64,000 bases of DNA from Gordonia zhenghanii (GCF_021738965.1 NZ_JAKKOQ010000007.1:281620-345619), one strand, 5' to 3'. Counted from the first letter of the stretch, positions 9,862-20,038 are shown. The notes: generated by a model from the letters alone, not told the origin. Translations and numbers: made by a program.

Positions 9862-11376
9862 TCAGGCGCCGGTGGCCGAAGCCAGATCGGTCGACTCGAC
9901 GCGAGGCGTCACGTCGTACGCCGCCATGTCGAACTCGCGGGTGTTGTTCCGGAACGTGAACGTGAAGCCCGGCCACAGCGAGGTGATCTTGCCGTTCACG
10001 TCTTTGTACCAGGAGGCGCAGCCGCCGGTTTCCCACACGCTGTTGCGCAGTGTGTGCTGCACCTTGTCGTTGTAGCGGTCCTGCGCTTCGCGCTTCACCT
10101 CGGTGCGGCCGATCCCGGCGTCGCGCGTCTTGCGGACGTAGTCGACGAGGTAGTTGAGCTGGGACTCGATCATGTACACCATCGAGGTGTGGCCGAGGCC
10201 GGTCGACGGTCCGACGAGCATCATCATATTCGGAAATCCGTGCACGAACGAGCCTTTGTACGCCTGCATGCCGTCGGACGACCAGACCTGCGCCAGGCTC
10301 TTGCCGCCGACGCCGTGAATGCTCTCGAATGCGGGGGAGTCCGTCACATGGAATCCGGTGGCGACGACGATCACGTCGACGTCGCGTGCGGTGCCGTCCG
10401 CAGTGACGACGCCGGTCTCGGTGACCTCGGCGATCGGGGCGGTCACCAGGTCGACGTTCGAACGGTCGAGGGTCGGGTACCAGTCGCTCGACTTCAGGAT
10501 GCGCTTGCAGCCGACGGCGAACGTCGGGGTCACCGCTTTGCGGAGTCGAGGATCGCGGATGCCGCGGAAGATGTTGCCGCGGCAGATCGCCTCGACCGGC
10601 TTGAGAGCCTTCGGCGCGAACGTCATTCCGGCGGCGACGGCCTCGTTGGCGGTGTAGATGGTGCCGCGGATCAGGTTCTGCAGTCCGGGCACGTTCTTGA
10701 AGGCCCAGTTCTCGGCCGCGAAGTACGGGCGCTCGTTTCGGGGAATGATCCACGGTGCGGTGCGCTGGTACACGTCGAGGTGGCCTGCGACCTTTCCGAG
10801 CTGGGGCACCACCTGAATTGCCGACGCGCCGGTGCCGATGACGGCGACACGCTTGCCCGCGAAGTCGTAGTCGGTGTCCCACCGCGCGGTGTGGACGATG
10901 GTTCCGCCGAAGCCGTCGATGCCCTTGATGTCGGGGAGGTTCGGCTCGCACAGCGGGCCGATGCCCGCGACGATGGACCGAGCGCGGATCGTCACGGGTG
11001 CGCCGTCGCGCTCGGCGCGGACCGTCCAGCGAGCTTCGTCGTCGTCCCAGTCGGCGCCGACGACGTCGGTGCGGAACCAGGTCCGCTCGCCGATGCGGTG
11101 CTCGTCGGCGACCGCGTTGATGTAGCGGTGGATCTCCGGCTGGTGGGAGTACGAGCGGCTCCAGTCGGGGTTCTGCGCGAACGAGAACGAGTACAGGTGC
11201 GATGGGACGTCGCATGCGGCGCCCGGGTACACGTTGTCGCGCCACGTTCCGCCGAAGTCGTTGCCGCGATCGAGGACGAGGTAGTCGTCTTCGCCTGCCT
11301 GGGCGAGCTTGATGGCCGCGCCCAGCCCCGAGAACCCGGCTCCGATGATCGCGATCTCTACATCATGCGTTGTCAT
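9862..11376 (-). CDS. Flavin-containing Baeyer-Villiger monooxygenase
   Basis: 504 aa from the ATG at 11376 (MTTHDVEIAIIGAGFSG). An FAD motif GAGFSG lies at residues 12-17 and a second, NADPH-binding, glycine motif is VIGTGASA. The type I Baeyer-Villiger fingerprint F-x-G-x3-H-x3-W-D is complete (FGGTIVHTARWD). It uses NADPH and O2 to turn ketones into esters or lactones. The upstream promoter is readable: TTGACT at 11407-11412, a 17-bp spacer, TATCGT at 11384-11389, and 7 nt to the ATG. Cotranscribed with the SDR. The TetR gene is divergent, an arrangement like EthA-EthR, but the sequence is closer to the 4-hydroxyacetophenone monooxygenase type. Confidence 0.9.
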   Translation of the reverse strand: MTTHDVEIAIIGAGFSGLGAAIKLAQAGEDDYLVLDRGNDFGGTWRDNVYPGAACDVPSHLYSFSFAQNPDWSRSYSHQPEIHRYINAVADEHRIGERTWFRTDVVGADWDDDEARWTVRAERDGAPVTIRARSIVAGIGPLCEPNLPDIKGIDGFGGTIVHTARWDTDYDFAGKRVAVIGTGASAIQVVPQLGKVAGHLDVYQRTAPWIIPRNERPYFAAENWAFKNVPGLQNLIRGTIYTANEAVAAGMTFAPKALKPVEAICRGNIFRGIRDPRLRKAVTPTFAVGCKRILKSSDWYPTLDRSNVDLVTAPIAEVTETGVVTADGTARDVDVIVVATGFHVTDSPAFESIHGVGGKSLAQVWSSDGMQAYKGSFVHGFPNMMMLVGPSTGLGHTSMVYMIESQLNYLVDYVRKTRDAGIGRTEVKREAQDRYNDKVQHTLRNSVWETGGCASWYKDVNGKITSLWPGFTFTFRNNTREFDMAAYDVTPRVESTDLASATGA

Positions 11377-11383
11377 GGTCTCC

Positions 11384-11448
11384 ACGATAAGACCTTGTTG
11401 AATGCGAGTCAATAGCCAATTGAACCCGAGTCAATAGTGACTTACTGT
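11384..11448. promoter_or_regulatory. Divergent promoters with two TetR operator-like repeats
   Basis: Two direct repeats, TTGAATGCGAGTCAATAG (11398-11415) and TTGAACCCGAGTCAATAG (11420-11437), are 22 bp apart. Each contains the palindrome TTGA-N7-TCAA. Repeat 1 contains the -35 (TTGACT, minus strand) of the monooxygenase, with its -10 TATCGT at 11384-11389. Repeat 2 begins with the -35 (TTGAAC) of tetR, with a 17-bp spacer to TACTGT at 11443-11448. Binding would therefore block both promoters. Confidence 0.75.
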
Positions 11449-11454
11449 GGAGAC

Positions 11455-12072
11455 ATGACAGCTTCGAGAACGCGTATGAGCCCGGATGCCCGGCGCCGCC
11501 AGCTCATCGACCTCGGCATCGCTATGGCGGGGGAGCGCCCCCTGGAGACGATCACGATCGAGGCCGTGGCCGAGGCCGCAGGCGTGTCGAAGGGGCTGAT
11601 TTTCCACTACTTCGAGTCGAAGGCCGACTTTCACCTGCAGGTGGTCCGCGAACAGGCTCAAGGGATGATCGATCGGACCGCGCCCCGTGAGGACGTCACC
11701 GACGTGCTGGAAGTCCTGCGCTCGTCGGTCAGCGCGTACGTCGACTATGTGTCGCACAAGGGCAATGCCTTCATCGGCGTCATCCGGGGAGCGGCCAGCG
11801 CCGATCCAGACATCCGCGGCGTCGCCGACCGAACGCGCGCAGTGATGTCCGAACGCATCCTCGAACGGATCCCCGAGATGGGGATCGAACGATCGCCCTC
11901 GACCGAGTTGGCCGTCGCGGGTTGGATGGCCTTCGTCGAGGAGACTCTCGTCCGGTGGCTCGCCGACCCCGTCACGACGCGCGAGGAGTTGATCGAGATC
12001 CTCGTCGGTGCACTGCCGTTGCTGTCGCAGCTGGTCGGCGACACCGTAGGAACTATCGAGCAACTGCATTGA
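11455..12072 (+). CDS. TetR family transcriptional regulator
   Basis: 205 aa from the ATG at 11455; TACTGT lies 6 nt upstream, so probably leaderless. The N-terminal helix-turn-helix (about residues 15-60) reads AVAEAAGVSKGLIFHYFESKADFHLQVV, a standard TetR DNA-binding segment. The C-terminal ligand domain has no recognisable specificity. Divergent from the monooxygenase-SDR genes, with paired operator-like repeats between them, so it probably represses both transcripts and responds to the enzyme substrate or product. Confidence 0.88.
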   Translation: MTASRTRMSPDARRRQLIDLGIAMAGERPLETITIEAVAEAAGVSKGLIFHYFESKADFHLQVVREQAQGMIDRTAPREDVTDVLEVLRSSVSAYVDYVSHKGNAFIGVIRGAASADPDIRGVADRTRAVMSERILERIPEMGIERSPSTELAVAGWMAFVEETLVRWLADPVTTREELIEILVGALPLLSQLVGDTVGTIEQLH

Positions 12073-12107
12073 CTGTTGAAAAGCAGGATTGACTGTAGAA
12101 GAGCAGG
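12068..12107. repeat. Tandem 20-bp duplication at the tetR stop
   Basis: ATTGACTGTTGAAAAGCAGG (12068-12087) is followed directly by a copy differing at two positions (12088-12107). The tetR stop codon lies in the first unit. Confidence 0.7.
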
Positions 12108-12148
12108 AACGAGAGCTCTGCGGAACTACCCACAATCGATGTCGTCTG

Positions 12149-12178
12149 TTCAGCGGAAACTGTCGATTCCGCGCTGAA
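12149..12178 (+). terminator. Imperfect hairpin downstream of tetR
   Basis: TTCAGCGGAA (12149-12158) pairs with TTCCGCGCTGAA (12167-12178) with a 2-nt bulge. There is no T-run. A possible Rho-independent pause or terminator for tetR. Confidence 0.35.
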
Positions 12179-12277
12179 TGCCCGGATATCTCAGTTGGAC
12201 CATCGAAAACGGTCAATGGGTAAGCGAGTCGTGCTGAACTCTCCATTTGTGGAGCGGGTCGCAGGCCTGGAAACGAC

Positions 12278-12311
12278 GAGCCCGAACCCTCCGTAAGGAG
12301 AGTTCGGGCTC
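12278..12311. terminator. Bidirectional terminator between tetR and kgd
   Basis: GAGCCCGAAC (12278-12287) pairs perfectly with GTTCGGGCTC (12302-12311), with an inner CTCC/GGAG pairing. It lies 19 nt beyond the kgd stop on the minus strand. T-runs are short on both sides, but the 10-bp stem between convergent genes makes a terminator the best reading. Confidence 0.75.
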
Positions 12312-12329
12312 TTGTGTTCGTCGTTCGGT

Positions 12330-15300
12330 CTACTCGAAGGCAGTGTCGACGATCTCGGCCTGCTCGACGGCGTGCACCTTGCTCATGCCCGACGACGGCG
12401 CCGACATCGGGCGACGCGAGATGCGACGTAGACCCTGCAGCGCGGGGACCAACTCCGGGAGCCACAGGCCGAGGAACGGCCACGGCCCCTGGTTGGCGGG
12501 CTCTTCCTGGACCCACGCGAAGTCCGTCGCGTTCGGGTACTGCTCGAGCGTCCGCGCCAGCCGGCGGTGCGGCACCGGGTACAGCTGCTCGACGCGGACC
12601 ACCGCGACGTCGTTGCGTCCGTCCTTCTCCTGGCGCGCTGCCAGCTCGTAGTAGAGCTTGCCGCTGACCAGCAGGACTCGCTTCACCGCGGAGCGGTCGC
12701 TGCCGTCCTTCTGGAATCGCGGGTCGTCGATCACCGACTGGAACTTGCCGTCGGTGAAGTCCTCGATCGGCGAGACCGCGGCCTTGTTGCGCAGCATCGA
12801 CTTCGGCGTGAACACGATCAGCGGGCGGCTGATGCCGTCGTGGACGTGGCGACGCAGAAGGTGGAAGTAGCTCGCAGGCGTCGACGGCAGCGCGACCGTC
12901 ATCGAACCCTCGGCGCACAACTGCAGGAAGCGCTCGATGCGTCCCGACGTGTGGTCCGGACCCTGACCTTCGTGACCGTGCGGCAGCAGGAGGACGACGT
13001 CGCTGCGCTGTCCCCACTTGGCCTCGCCCGAGCTGATGAACTCATCGATGATCGACTGGGCACCGTTGACGAAGTCGCCGAACTGCGCCTCCCACAGGAC
13101 GAGGGCGTCCGGGTTGGCGACGGCGTAGCCGTACTCGAAGCCGAGGACCGCGTACTCCGACAGCGGCGAGTCGTACGCGAGGAAACGGCCGGTCACATCG
13201 TCGCCGAGGTGGTTCAGCGGCGTGTACTCGGAGCCGTTGTCCCGGTCGATGAGGACCGAGTGGCGCTGGGTGAACGTTCCGCGGCGTGAGTCCTGTCCGG
13301 ACAGTCGGACGGTGGTGCCCTCCTGGACGAGCGAACCGAACGCCATCAGTTCGGCGAACGACCAGTCGACAGCGCCGTTGGTCGTCATCTCGTTGCGTCG
13401 CTTGATGACCGGCTTGACGCGCGGGTGCGGGGTGAAGCCGTCCGGCAGATTCACGAACGAGTCGCCGATCGCCTTCAGCCGCTCCGGCGGCACCGCGGTG
13501 ACGAGCTTGGTGCGGAGGGTCTGCTCGCCCTCCACCGACGGCGACGCCTCGGGCGTGAAGCGGTTGAGCTCCTTGACCTCGACGAACACGCGCTCCAGCT
13601 GACCCTGGTAGTCGCGAAGTGCGTCCTCGGCCTCCTTGGTGGAGATGTCGCCACGACCGATCAGTGCTTCGGTGTAGCTCTTGCGGACGCTCCGGATGTT
13701 CTCGATCACGTCGTACATCGCGGGCTGCGTCATCGACGGGTCGTCGCCCTCGTTGTGCCCGCGGCGGCGGTAGCAGACGAGGTCGATGACGACGTCGCGA
13801 TTGAACGCCTCGCGATAGTCGACGGCGAGCTTGGCGGCCCACACGCACGCTTCCGGGTCGTCGCCGTTGACGTGCAGGACCGGCGCGCCGATCATCTTGG
13901 CGACGTCCGTGCAGTACTGCGTCGACCGCGAGTACTCGGGGGCGGTGGTGAAGCCGACCTGGTTGTTGACGACGATGTGCACGGTGCCGCCGGTGCGGTA
14001 GCCGTTCAGCATCGACATGTTGAGGGTCTCGGCGACGACGCCCTGGCCCGCGAACGCCGCGTCGCCGTGGAGCATCAGCGGTAGGATCTTGAACTGCTGC
14101 GACTCGTCGAGCATGTCCTGCTTGGCGCGGACGATGCCCTCGAGTACCGGGTCCACGGCTTCGAGGTGACTCGGGTTAGCGGTCAGCGAGACGTTGATCT
14201 CGTTGTCGCCGAACATCTGGTAGTAGGTGCCTTCGGCGCCCAAGTGGTACTTGACGTCGCCCGACCCGTGGGTCTGCGCCTGGCCGAGGTTGCCCTCGAA
14301 CTCGGTGAAGATCTTCGAGTACGGCTTGCCGACGATGTTCGCGAGGACGTTGAGGCGACCGCGGTGCGGCATGCCGATGACGACTTCCTGCACGTTGTGG
14401 TCGGCGGAGCGGTCGATGACGGAGTCCATCATCGGGATCACAGTCTCGGCGCCCTCCAGGGAGAAACGCTTCTGTCCGACGTACTTGGTCGCGAGGAACG
14501 TCTCGAAGGCCTCGGCGGCGTTGAGCTTGCTCAGGATGTACTTCTGCTCGGCCACCGGCGGCTTGACGTGCTTGATCTCGACACGTTCCTGCAGCCAGCG
14601 CTGCTGCTCCGGGTCGAGGATGTGCGTGTACTCGACGCCGACGTGTCGGCAGTACGCATCGCGCAGCACGGACAGGACGTCGCGCAGCTTCATCTTGTCC
14701 TGGCCGTGGAAGCCGCCGACTGTGAACGTGCGGTCCAGATCCCAGAGGGTCAGGTTGTAATTGAGCACGTCCAGATCGGGGTGGGCGGCTCGAGCGCCCG
14801 GATCCATCGACAGCGGATCGGTGTCGGCCATCATGTGGCCGCGAGCGCGGTAAGCGGCGATCAGCTCGAGGACCCGGGTGTTCTTGTCGACCAGACCTGC
14901 GGGGATGTCCCGGCGCCACCGGACCGGCTCGTACGGCACATGCATCGACGTGAAGATCTCGTCGTAGAACGCGTCGTCGATGAGCAGGTTGTGAATGGTG
15001 CGCAGGAAGTCGCCCGACTCGGCGCCCTGAATGACGCGGTGGTCATAGGTCGAGGTGAGGGTCATCAGCTTGCCGATGCCCATCTCCGCGAGCTGCTGTT
15101 CGCTCGCCCCCTGGAACTCGGCGGGGTACTCCATCGCGCCTGCGCCGATGATGGCGCCCTGTGCGGGCATCAGGCGGGGGACGGAGTGGACGGTGCCGAT
15201 GGTGCCGGGGTTGGTCAGCGAGATCGTGACGCCTGCGAAGTCGGCTGCGCCGAGCTTGCCTTCGCGTGCTCGGCGGACGATGTCTTCATATGCGGCGACG

Positions 15301-16118
15301 AAGCCGGCGAAATCGAGAGTCTCGCAGTTCTTGATGGCGGCGACGACGAGCGTGCGTTCGCCCTTCTTGCCCTTCAGGTCGATCGCCAGGCCGAGGTTGG
15401 TGTGCGCGGGCGTGATCACGTTCGGCTTGCCGTCGATGACGCCGAAGTGGCGGTTCATGTTCGGGAACGCCTTGATCGCCTGGACGATCGCGTAGCCGAG
15501 GATGTGCGTGAAGCTGAGCTTCCCGCCGCGCGTACGGGCGAGGTGATTGTTGACGACGATGCGGTTGTCGATCATCGCCTTCGCGGGGATCGCGCGGACA
15601 CTCGTCGCGGTCGGGATCTCCAACGACGACGTCATGTTGCGGACGATTGCTGCGGCGGGACCGCGGAGAACCTTCGACTCGTCCTCGGCCGGCGCGTTCT
15701 GCGCCTTCGTGGCAGAGGTCGACCGACTGGTGCCCGATGCGGCCTTGGTCGCCGGAGCTTCCGGGGTCGCGGTGGTCCGCGGTGCGGCCGGAGTGCGTGC
15801 GGGCTCGGCGTCGAGAGTCACGGCCTGCTTCGGCGCGACGACCGGCGTGCCGGGAGCTGCGGGCGTGGCCTTCGTGGTCTGTGCGGCCTGAGTGCCTTGT
15901 CCCGCTGAGGAGGCGGGCGCAGGCTTGGCGGCAGGAGACGTCGCGGGGGGCGTGGTTGCGGGCGAAGCGGGCGCGCTTCCGTTGGGCGGACTGTAGTTCT
16001 TCAGTACCTCATGCCAGCTCGGATCCACAGAGGAGGGATCGGTCTTGAACCGCTGGTACATCTCTTCGACCAGCCATTCGTTCTGTCCGTAATCGGACTC
16101 AGAAATCGAACTGCTCAC
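12330..16118 (-). CDS. kgd: Multifunctional 2-oxoglutarate decarboxylase/dehydrogenase (KGD)
   Basis: 1262 aa from the GTG at 16118 ([21 protein letters not shown]); a GAGGCGAG site lies upstream and an in-frame TTG at 16136 is less likely. Domain order: short E1 N-terminal helix (1-40, [13 protein letters not shown]), Ala/Pro-rich linker (about 45-145), an E2-like acyltransferase domain (about 150-385, with the DHRV motif at about 359), then the thiamine-dependent E1 dehydrogenase (about 410 to the end). This fusion is known from mycobacteria and corynebacteria. It decarboxylates 2-oxoglutarate in the TCA cycle, supplies the E2 activity missing from a stand-alone enzyme, and also makes 2-hydroxy-3-oxoadipate. 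In relatives it is inhibited by the FHA protein GarA/OdhI. Position matches Rv1248c. Confidence 0.96.
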   Translation of the reverse strand: MSSSISESDYGQNEWLVEEMYQRFKTDPSSVDPSWHEVLKNYSPPNGSAPASPATTPPATSPAAKPAPASSAGQGTQAAQTTKATPAAPGTPVVAPKQAVTLDAEPARTPAAPRTTATPEAPATKAASGTSRSTSATKAQNAPAEDESKVLRGPAAAIVRNMTSSLEIPTATSVRAIPAKAMIDNRIVVNNHLARTRGGKLSFTHILGYAIVQAIKAFPNMNRHFGVIDGKPNVITPAHTNLGLAIDLKGKKGERTLVVAAIKNCETLDFAGFVAAYEDIVRRAREGKLGAADFAGVTISLTNPGTIGTVHSVPRLMPAQGAIIGAGAMEYPAEFQGASEQQLAEMGIGKLMTLTSTYDHRVIQGAESGDFLRTIHNLLIDDAFYDEIFTSMHVPYEPVRWRRDIPAGLVDKNTRVLELIAAYRARGHMMADTDPLSMDPGARAAHPDLDVLNYNLTLWDLDRTFTVGGFHGQDKMKLRDVLSVLRDAYCRHVGVEYTHILDPEQQRWLQERVEIKHVKPPVAEQKYILSKLNAAEAFETFLATKYVGQKRFSLEGAETVIPMMDSVIDRSADHNVQEVVIGMPHRGRLNVLANIVGKPYSKIFTEFEGNLGQAQTHGSGDVKYHLGAEGTYYQMFGDNEINVSLTANPSHLEAVDPVLEGIVRAKQDMLDESQQFKILPLMLHGDAAFAGQGVVAETLNMSMLNGYRTGGTVHIVVNNQVGFTTAPEYSRSTQYCTDVAKMIGAPVLHVNGDDPEACVWAAKLAVDYREAFNRDVVIDLVCYRRRGHNEGDDPSMTQPAMYDVIENIRSVRKSYTEALIGRGDISTKEAEDALRDYQGQLERVFVEVKELNRFTPEASPSVEGEQTLRTKLVTAVPPERLKAIGDSFVNLPDGFTPHPRVKPVIKRRNEMTTNGAVDWSFAELMAFGSLVQEGTTVRLSGQDSRRGTFTQRHSVLIDRDNGSEYTPLNHLGDDVTGRFLAYDSPLSEYAVLGFEYGYAVANPDALVLWEAQFGDFVNGAQSIIDEFISSGEAKWGQRSDVVLLLPHGHEGQGPDHTSGRIERFLQLCAEGSMTVALPSTPASYFHLLRRHVHDGISRPLIVFTPKSMLRNKAAVSPIEDFTDGKFQSVIDDPRFQKDGSDRSAVKRVLLVSGKLYYELAARQEKDGRNDVAVVRVEQLYPVPHRRLARTLEQYPNATDFAWVQEEPANQGPWPFLGLWLPELVPALQGLRRISRRPMSAPSSGMSKVHAVEQAEIVDTAFE

Positions 16119-16222
16119 AGCGTTGTCTCGCCTCAATTCACCAAGTGCTTTTTCGTTTCGCCCGGCCGACGGAATGCGACTTGTGGTCTCGAACGTCAGC
16201 CAATTAACCAGACTACGCGGGT

Positions 16223-16239
16223 GCGGCGATCGTCGCCGC
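16223..16239 (-). terminator. Short hairpin between the ABC exporter and kgd
   Basis: GCGGCGA (16223-16229) pairs with TCGCCGC (16233-16239) over a 3-nt loop, 26 nt beyond the ABC exporter stop. No T-run. It may limit read-through into kgd. Confidence 0.3.
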
Positions 16240-16264
16240 GTTCAGGTGAGGATGGAGGCCCAGG

Positions 16265-19200
16265 TCACTCTCGTGTGGTGGAGATCATAGGTTCAGCGGG
16301 CTCGGCGTCGGGCGGTATGCCCGCATCCCAGAGTCGCCGATACGGCCCGTCGGCGTCGTAGAGGCTCGCATGATCGCCGTACTCGACGACCCGTCCGCCG
16401 TCGATGACGGCGATCGCGTCGGCACGCGCCGCCGTACCGAGTCGGTGCGCGACGATGACGCTGGTGCGCCGCCGTGACAACGCGTCGCCCGCCGCCAGAA
16501 CTTGGGCCTCCGTCGCCTGATCGAGGGTCGCGGTGGCCTCGTCGAGGAGGATCAAGTCCGGTTCGACGAGTTCGGCGCGTGCCAACGCGATGAGTTGGCG
16601 TTGCCCCGACGAGAGGCTCCGTCCGCGTTCGGAGACCGGATGGGCCATGCCGCCGGGGAGCGAGGCGATCATCGCCGCGGCCCCGACGCGGCGCGCGGCG
16701 TCAGCGATCTGCTCCCGGTTCGCGTCCGGGCGTCCGAAGGCGATGTTGTCGGCGACGTCGCCTGCGAACAGATGCGGCTCCTGAGGTACCACGCCCAGCC
16801 GTGACCGATAACGCGCGATGCCGATGTCGCGGAGGTCGACGCCGTCCATCCGCACGTGACCCGAGGTCGGGTCGTAGAAGCGGGCGAGGAGTTTGACCAC
16901 GGTCGACTTGCCCGCGCCGGTCGCGCCGACGAGCGCCAGCGAGCCGCCCGGAGGCACCTGCAGGTCGACATCGCTGAGCGCGGCGCGGTCGGCTCCGGTG
17001 TATCGGAAGCCGACGCCGTCGAGCGACACGGCGCCGTCGAAATCGGCGGAACCGGTGGCCGTCGCGTCGGGATTGTCGACGATCGACGTCGGCGTGGTGA
17101 GGAGGTCGCCGATGCGGCGGAGTCCGACGGCAGCCTGCTGGTAGGCGTCGAAGACGGTCGTCAGCTGCTGTACCGGACCGAACAGCATCGCGAGGTAGAG
17201 CACGAACGCGACGAGCGTTCCCGGCTGCAGAGTTCCGGAGGCGATCTGTTGTGCGCCGACGCCGACGGCGACGGCGGTCGCGAGATCGGCGCAGAACTGA
17301 ATGAACGGGAAATACGTGGCGACGGCTCGCTGGGACGTCATCCGGGCGCGGTACCACGCCTGCGAGCGTTCACCGAAGGCGGCGACCGCAACCGGGATGT
17401 GACGGTATCCGCGGGTAGTCGACAGACCGGCGATGTTCTCTTGGAAGTCGGCGTTCACCGCGGAGACGAGTTCGCGGGTGCGCGTGTACGCGGCGGACGA
17501 GACCCGGCGGAACCAGACGGTCGCGACGATGAGGACCGGGAAGATGGGCAGCACGGCGAGCGCGATCGCCCAGTCGGTGAAAATCAGGGCGACGAGCACG
17601 CCGACGAGAGTGAGCAGCGAGACGACGGCCGAGGACAGGCCGGTCTGCAAGAACCCAGAGAGAGCATCGACGTCGGTGGTCATCCGCGTCATGATGCGGC
17701 CCGACAGCTCTCGTTCGTAGTAGTCGAGGCCGAGCCGTTGCAGGTGCGCATAGCTCCGGATGCGCAGGGAGAACAAGACACGCTCGCCCGCGCGTGCCGC
17801 GACGATCGTATTGACTCGCCCGGCGATCCACGCCACGGCGACCAAGGCGACGCCGACGCCGGTCGCGGTGATCACGACTCCTGTCGTGTCGGCGTCCAGA
17901 ACATGGCGGGCGATGGACGGAAACGCCAGTCCGACGAGGGTGTCGACGGCGATCGTGCCGATCAGCAGGATCAGCAGTGCGCGGACGGGCCGCAGGATCT
18001 GCAGGAGTCCGAAAGTGGAGCGCTCGGCGCGGGCCGCGGCGTCGTCGGTGTCGGGCTTCTCGTCCGCGGGAGGAAGCGCTGCGACGGCGGCCTCGATCTC
18101 GGGCGTGGCGGCCATCGCGCCGAGTGCCCCGGCCATCGGGCCGCCGCCGGTGCGTCTGCCAACGGCTGCGGCGGCCGGTTCGGTCGTCGACACCCCGGTG
18201 ACTGTCGTCCTGCCTGCGACGGTCTCCGTCCCGCTGCGAGAGGGCCACAGGTCGTCGACCGAGAGATCGAGCGGCTGGTCGACGTCACGACGTGGCGAGT
18301 CCGTCGGCTCCGACGACGTCATCAAGCGATTGAACTCGACGCTGCGCGCAGTGAGTTCGGCGACGGTGCCGATGTCGGAGACACGTCCGTCCTGCAGCAC
18401 GGCGACGCGGTCGGCGATCGCCAACGTCGAGGATCGGTGCGCGAGGACGAGCATCGTGGCTCCGTCGTCTCGCAGACGTCGCAGGATGCGCGACTCGGTG
18501 ACGGCGTCGACGGCGGACGTCGCGTCGTCGAGAACGAGGACACGGGCGTCTGCGTGGAGGGCGCGGGCCAGTGCGACGCGTTGGCGCTGGCCGCCGGAGA
18601 GTGCGAGGCCGCGTTCGCCGACCGTGGTGTCGTACCCGTGGTCGAGGGATGCGGCGAAGTCGGCGGCGGCCGCGTGCGCGGCCGCTTCGACCGCTCGACG
18701 GTCCACATCGCGTTCCGGTACCGAGCCGAGCGCGATGTTCGCGGCGACGGTGTCCGAGTAGAGGAACGGCTCGTCGTCCACTACGGCCAGTGCTTCGGCC
18801 AGGGCGTCGGGGTGCAGATCGCCGACGTCGGCTCGGCCGGCGTCGCCGGTGATCGTCACCGACCCGGACGACGGACGATAGACGCCCGCGACGAGGTGGG
18901 CGAGCGTCGACTTTCCCGAACCGGGACCGCCGATGACCGCGACGCATTCGCCGGGAGCGACAGACAGGTCGAGTCCGTCGAGGACCGGGGTGTCGTCGTA
19001 GGCGAAGTGGACGTCGTCGAACTCGATGCCGAGCCGCCCCTCGGGCGCGGTCTCGTCGGACTCGTACGCCGGGTCACGGGGATGGGCGATGACGTCGTAG
19101 ACGCGGGTCACCGACGCCTTGGCCAACTGTGCGTTGACGACGAGGTTCGTCATGACACGCGCGAGACCGGTCATGGTCGCGAGGTAGGTGGAGAACGCGA

Positions 19201-20038
19201 GGAAGGTGCCAGCGGTGATGGTGCCGCGCAGGGTCAGCCAGCCGCCGAGACCGATGACCACCACCATGCCCAGTTGGGGGATCGACGTCATCGTCGGCGT
19301 GAAGAACGCGCTGATTCGTGCCGTCCGGAGTTTCATCCCGTACAGCCGGGAACTCAATGCCGCCAGGCGGTCGGTGACTCGTTCCTCCTGCCCGAAGCCC
19401 TTCACGACGCGGACACCGGTGACGGTCTCCTCGACGTGGCCTGCGACGTCGGCAGCGGCCTGCTGGGCCGACCACGTCGCAGCGAACAGTCGCCGCCTGC
19501 TCGCGTACACGAGCAGCACGAGGAGCGGGACGACGGCGACGGCGACGAGGGTCAGAAGCGGCGAGAGCCACGCCATCACCACGAACGCGAGGACTGCCTG
19601 CACGGCGCCGCCGAGCGCCAGCGGGGCCATCGCCAGCAGCCCCTGCACGATCTGCAGGTCGGAGATGGACCGCGACACGATCTGGCCGGTCCGGATCTCG
19701 TCGCGCGACCGGCCGTCGAGGTGAAGCAGAGTGTCGAGGATCTCGCGACGGAGCCGATCCTGCACCGAGACGGCGAGCGCACCCGCCGACATCCGTCGCC
19801 CGAACTGGCACGCGTAGCGGACCACGGCCGCGACGACGAGCGCGACCACGATCACCGTGAGGGTGACGTCGGGGGCCGTCGGCTCGCCCGTCGCGAGGTC
19901 GACGGCGGCACGGACCAGCAGCGGCGCGACGAGGTCGATCGCCACGGCGCCGAGCGTGGTCACGATCGTCGCGACCGCCACCGGCCTGCGGACGAAGCAC
20001 TGTGCGAGGAGGCTGGCGATCCAGCCTCGGCGGTTCAG
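16265..20038 (-). CDS. Fused ABC exporter (two membrane and two ATPase domains)
   Basis: 1257 aa if translation starts at the CTG at 20038, which has a GAAGGGA site 5 nt upstream and overlaps the previous stop as CTGA; a GTG at 20113 is also in frame but would lie inside the upstream gene. Order: TMD1, NBD1, linker, TMD2, NBD2. NBD1 has Walker A GGPGSGKST, signature LSGGQ, and Walker B LVLDDATSAVD with Asp instead of the catalytic Glu. NBD2 has GATGAGKST, LILLDEATATLD with Glu, but a degenerate signature LSSGQ. Together these give one degenerate and one canonical ATP site, as in heterodimeric exporters. Similar to the mycobacterial Rv0194-type drug exporter. Substrate unknown. Inner membrane. 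Confidence 0.88.
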   Translation of the reverse strand: MNRRGWIASLLAQCFVRRPVAVATIVTTLGAVAIDLVAPLLVRAAVDLATGEPTAPDVTLTVIVVALVVAAVVRYACQFGRRMSAGALAVSVQDRLRREILDTLLHLDGRSRDEIRTGQIVSRSISDLQIVQGLLAMAPLALGGAVQAVLAFVVMAWLSPLLTLVAVAVVPLLVLLVYASRRRLFAATWSAQQAAADVAGHVEETVTGVRVVKGFGQEERVTDRLAALSSRLYGMKLRTARISAFFTPTMTSIPQLGMVVVIGLGGWLTLRGTITAGTFLAFSTYLATMTGLARVMTNLVVNAQLAKASVTRVYDVIAHPRDPAYESDETAPEGRLGIEFDDVHFAYDDTPVLDGLDLSVAPGECVAVIGGPGSGKSTLAHLVAGVYRPSSGSVTITGDAGRADVGDLHPDALAEALAVVDDEPFLYSDTVAANIALGSVPERDVDRRAVEAAAHAAAADFAASLDHGYDTTVGERGLALSGGQRQRVALARALHADARVLVLDDATSAVDAVTESRILRRLRDDGATMLVLAHRSSTLAIADRVAVLQDGRVSDIGTVAELTARSVEFNRLMTSSEPTDSPRRDVDQPLDLSVDDLWPSRSGTETVAGRTTVTGVSTTEPAAAAVGRRTGGGPMAGALGAMAATPEIEAAVAALPPADEKPDTDDAAARAERSTFGLLQILRPVRALLILLIGTIAVDTLVGLAFPSIARHVLDADTTGVVITATGVGVALVAVAWIAGRVNTIVAARAGERVLFSLRIRSYAHLQRLGLDYYERELSGRIMTRMTTDVDALSGFLQTGLSSAVVSLLTLVGVLVALIFTDWAIALAVLPIFPVLIVATVWFRRVSSAAYTRTRELVSAVNADFQENIAGLSTTRGYRHIPVAVAAFGERSQAWYRARMTSQRAVATYFPFIQFCADLATAVAVGVGAQQIASGTLQPGTLVAFVLYLAMLFGPVQQLTTVFDAYQQAAVGLRRIGDLLTTPTSIVDNPDATATGSADFDGAVSLDGVGFRYTGADRAALSDVDLQVPPGGSLALVGATGAGKSTVVKLLARFYDPTSGHVRMDGVDLRDIGIARYRSRLGVVPQEPHLFAGDVADNIAFGRPDANREQIADAARRVGAAAMIASLPGGMAHPVSERGRSLSSGQRQLIALARAELVEPDLILLDEATATLDQATEAQVLAAGDALSRRRTSVIVAHRLGTAARADAIAVIDGGRVVEYGDHASLYDADGPYRRLWDAGIPPDAEPAEPMISTTRE

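Noticed and set aside
9106..11415. Long plus-strand open frame opposite the SDR and monooxygenase
   Set aside because: Composition is that of a reverse-frame shadow and the minus-strand genes have intact motifs.
12180..12260. A tRNA-like 5' segment (GCCCGGATATCTCAGTTGGAC)-style D-arm
   Set aside because: No anticodon stem, no T-arm GGTTCGAATCC and no matching acceptor 3' strand follow, so it is not a tRNA gene.
14166..15908. 580-codon plus-strand open frame opposite kgd
   Set aside because: Shadow of kgd, which has complete E2-like and E1 domains on the other strand.
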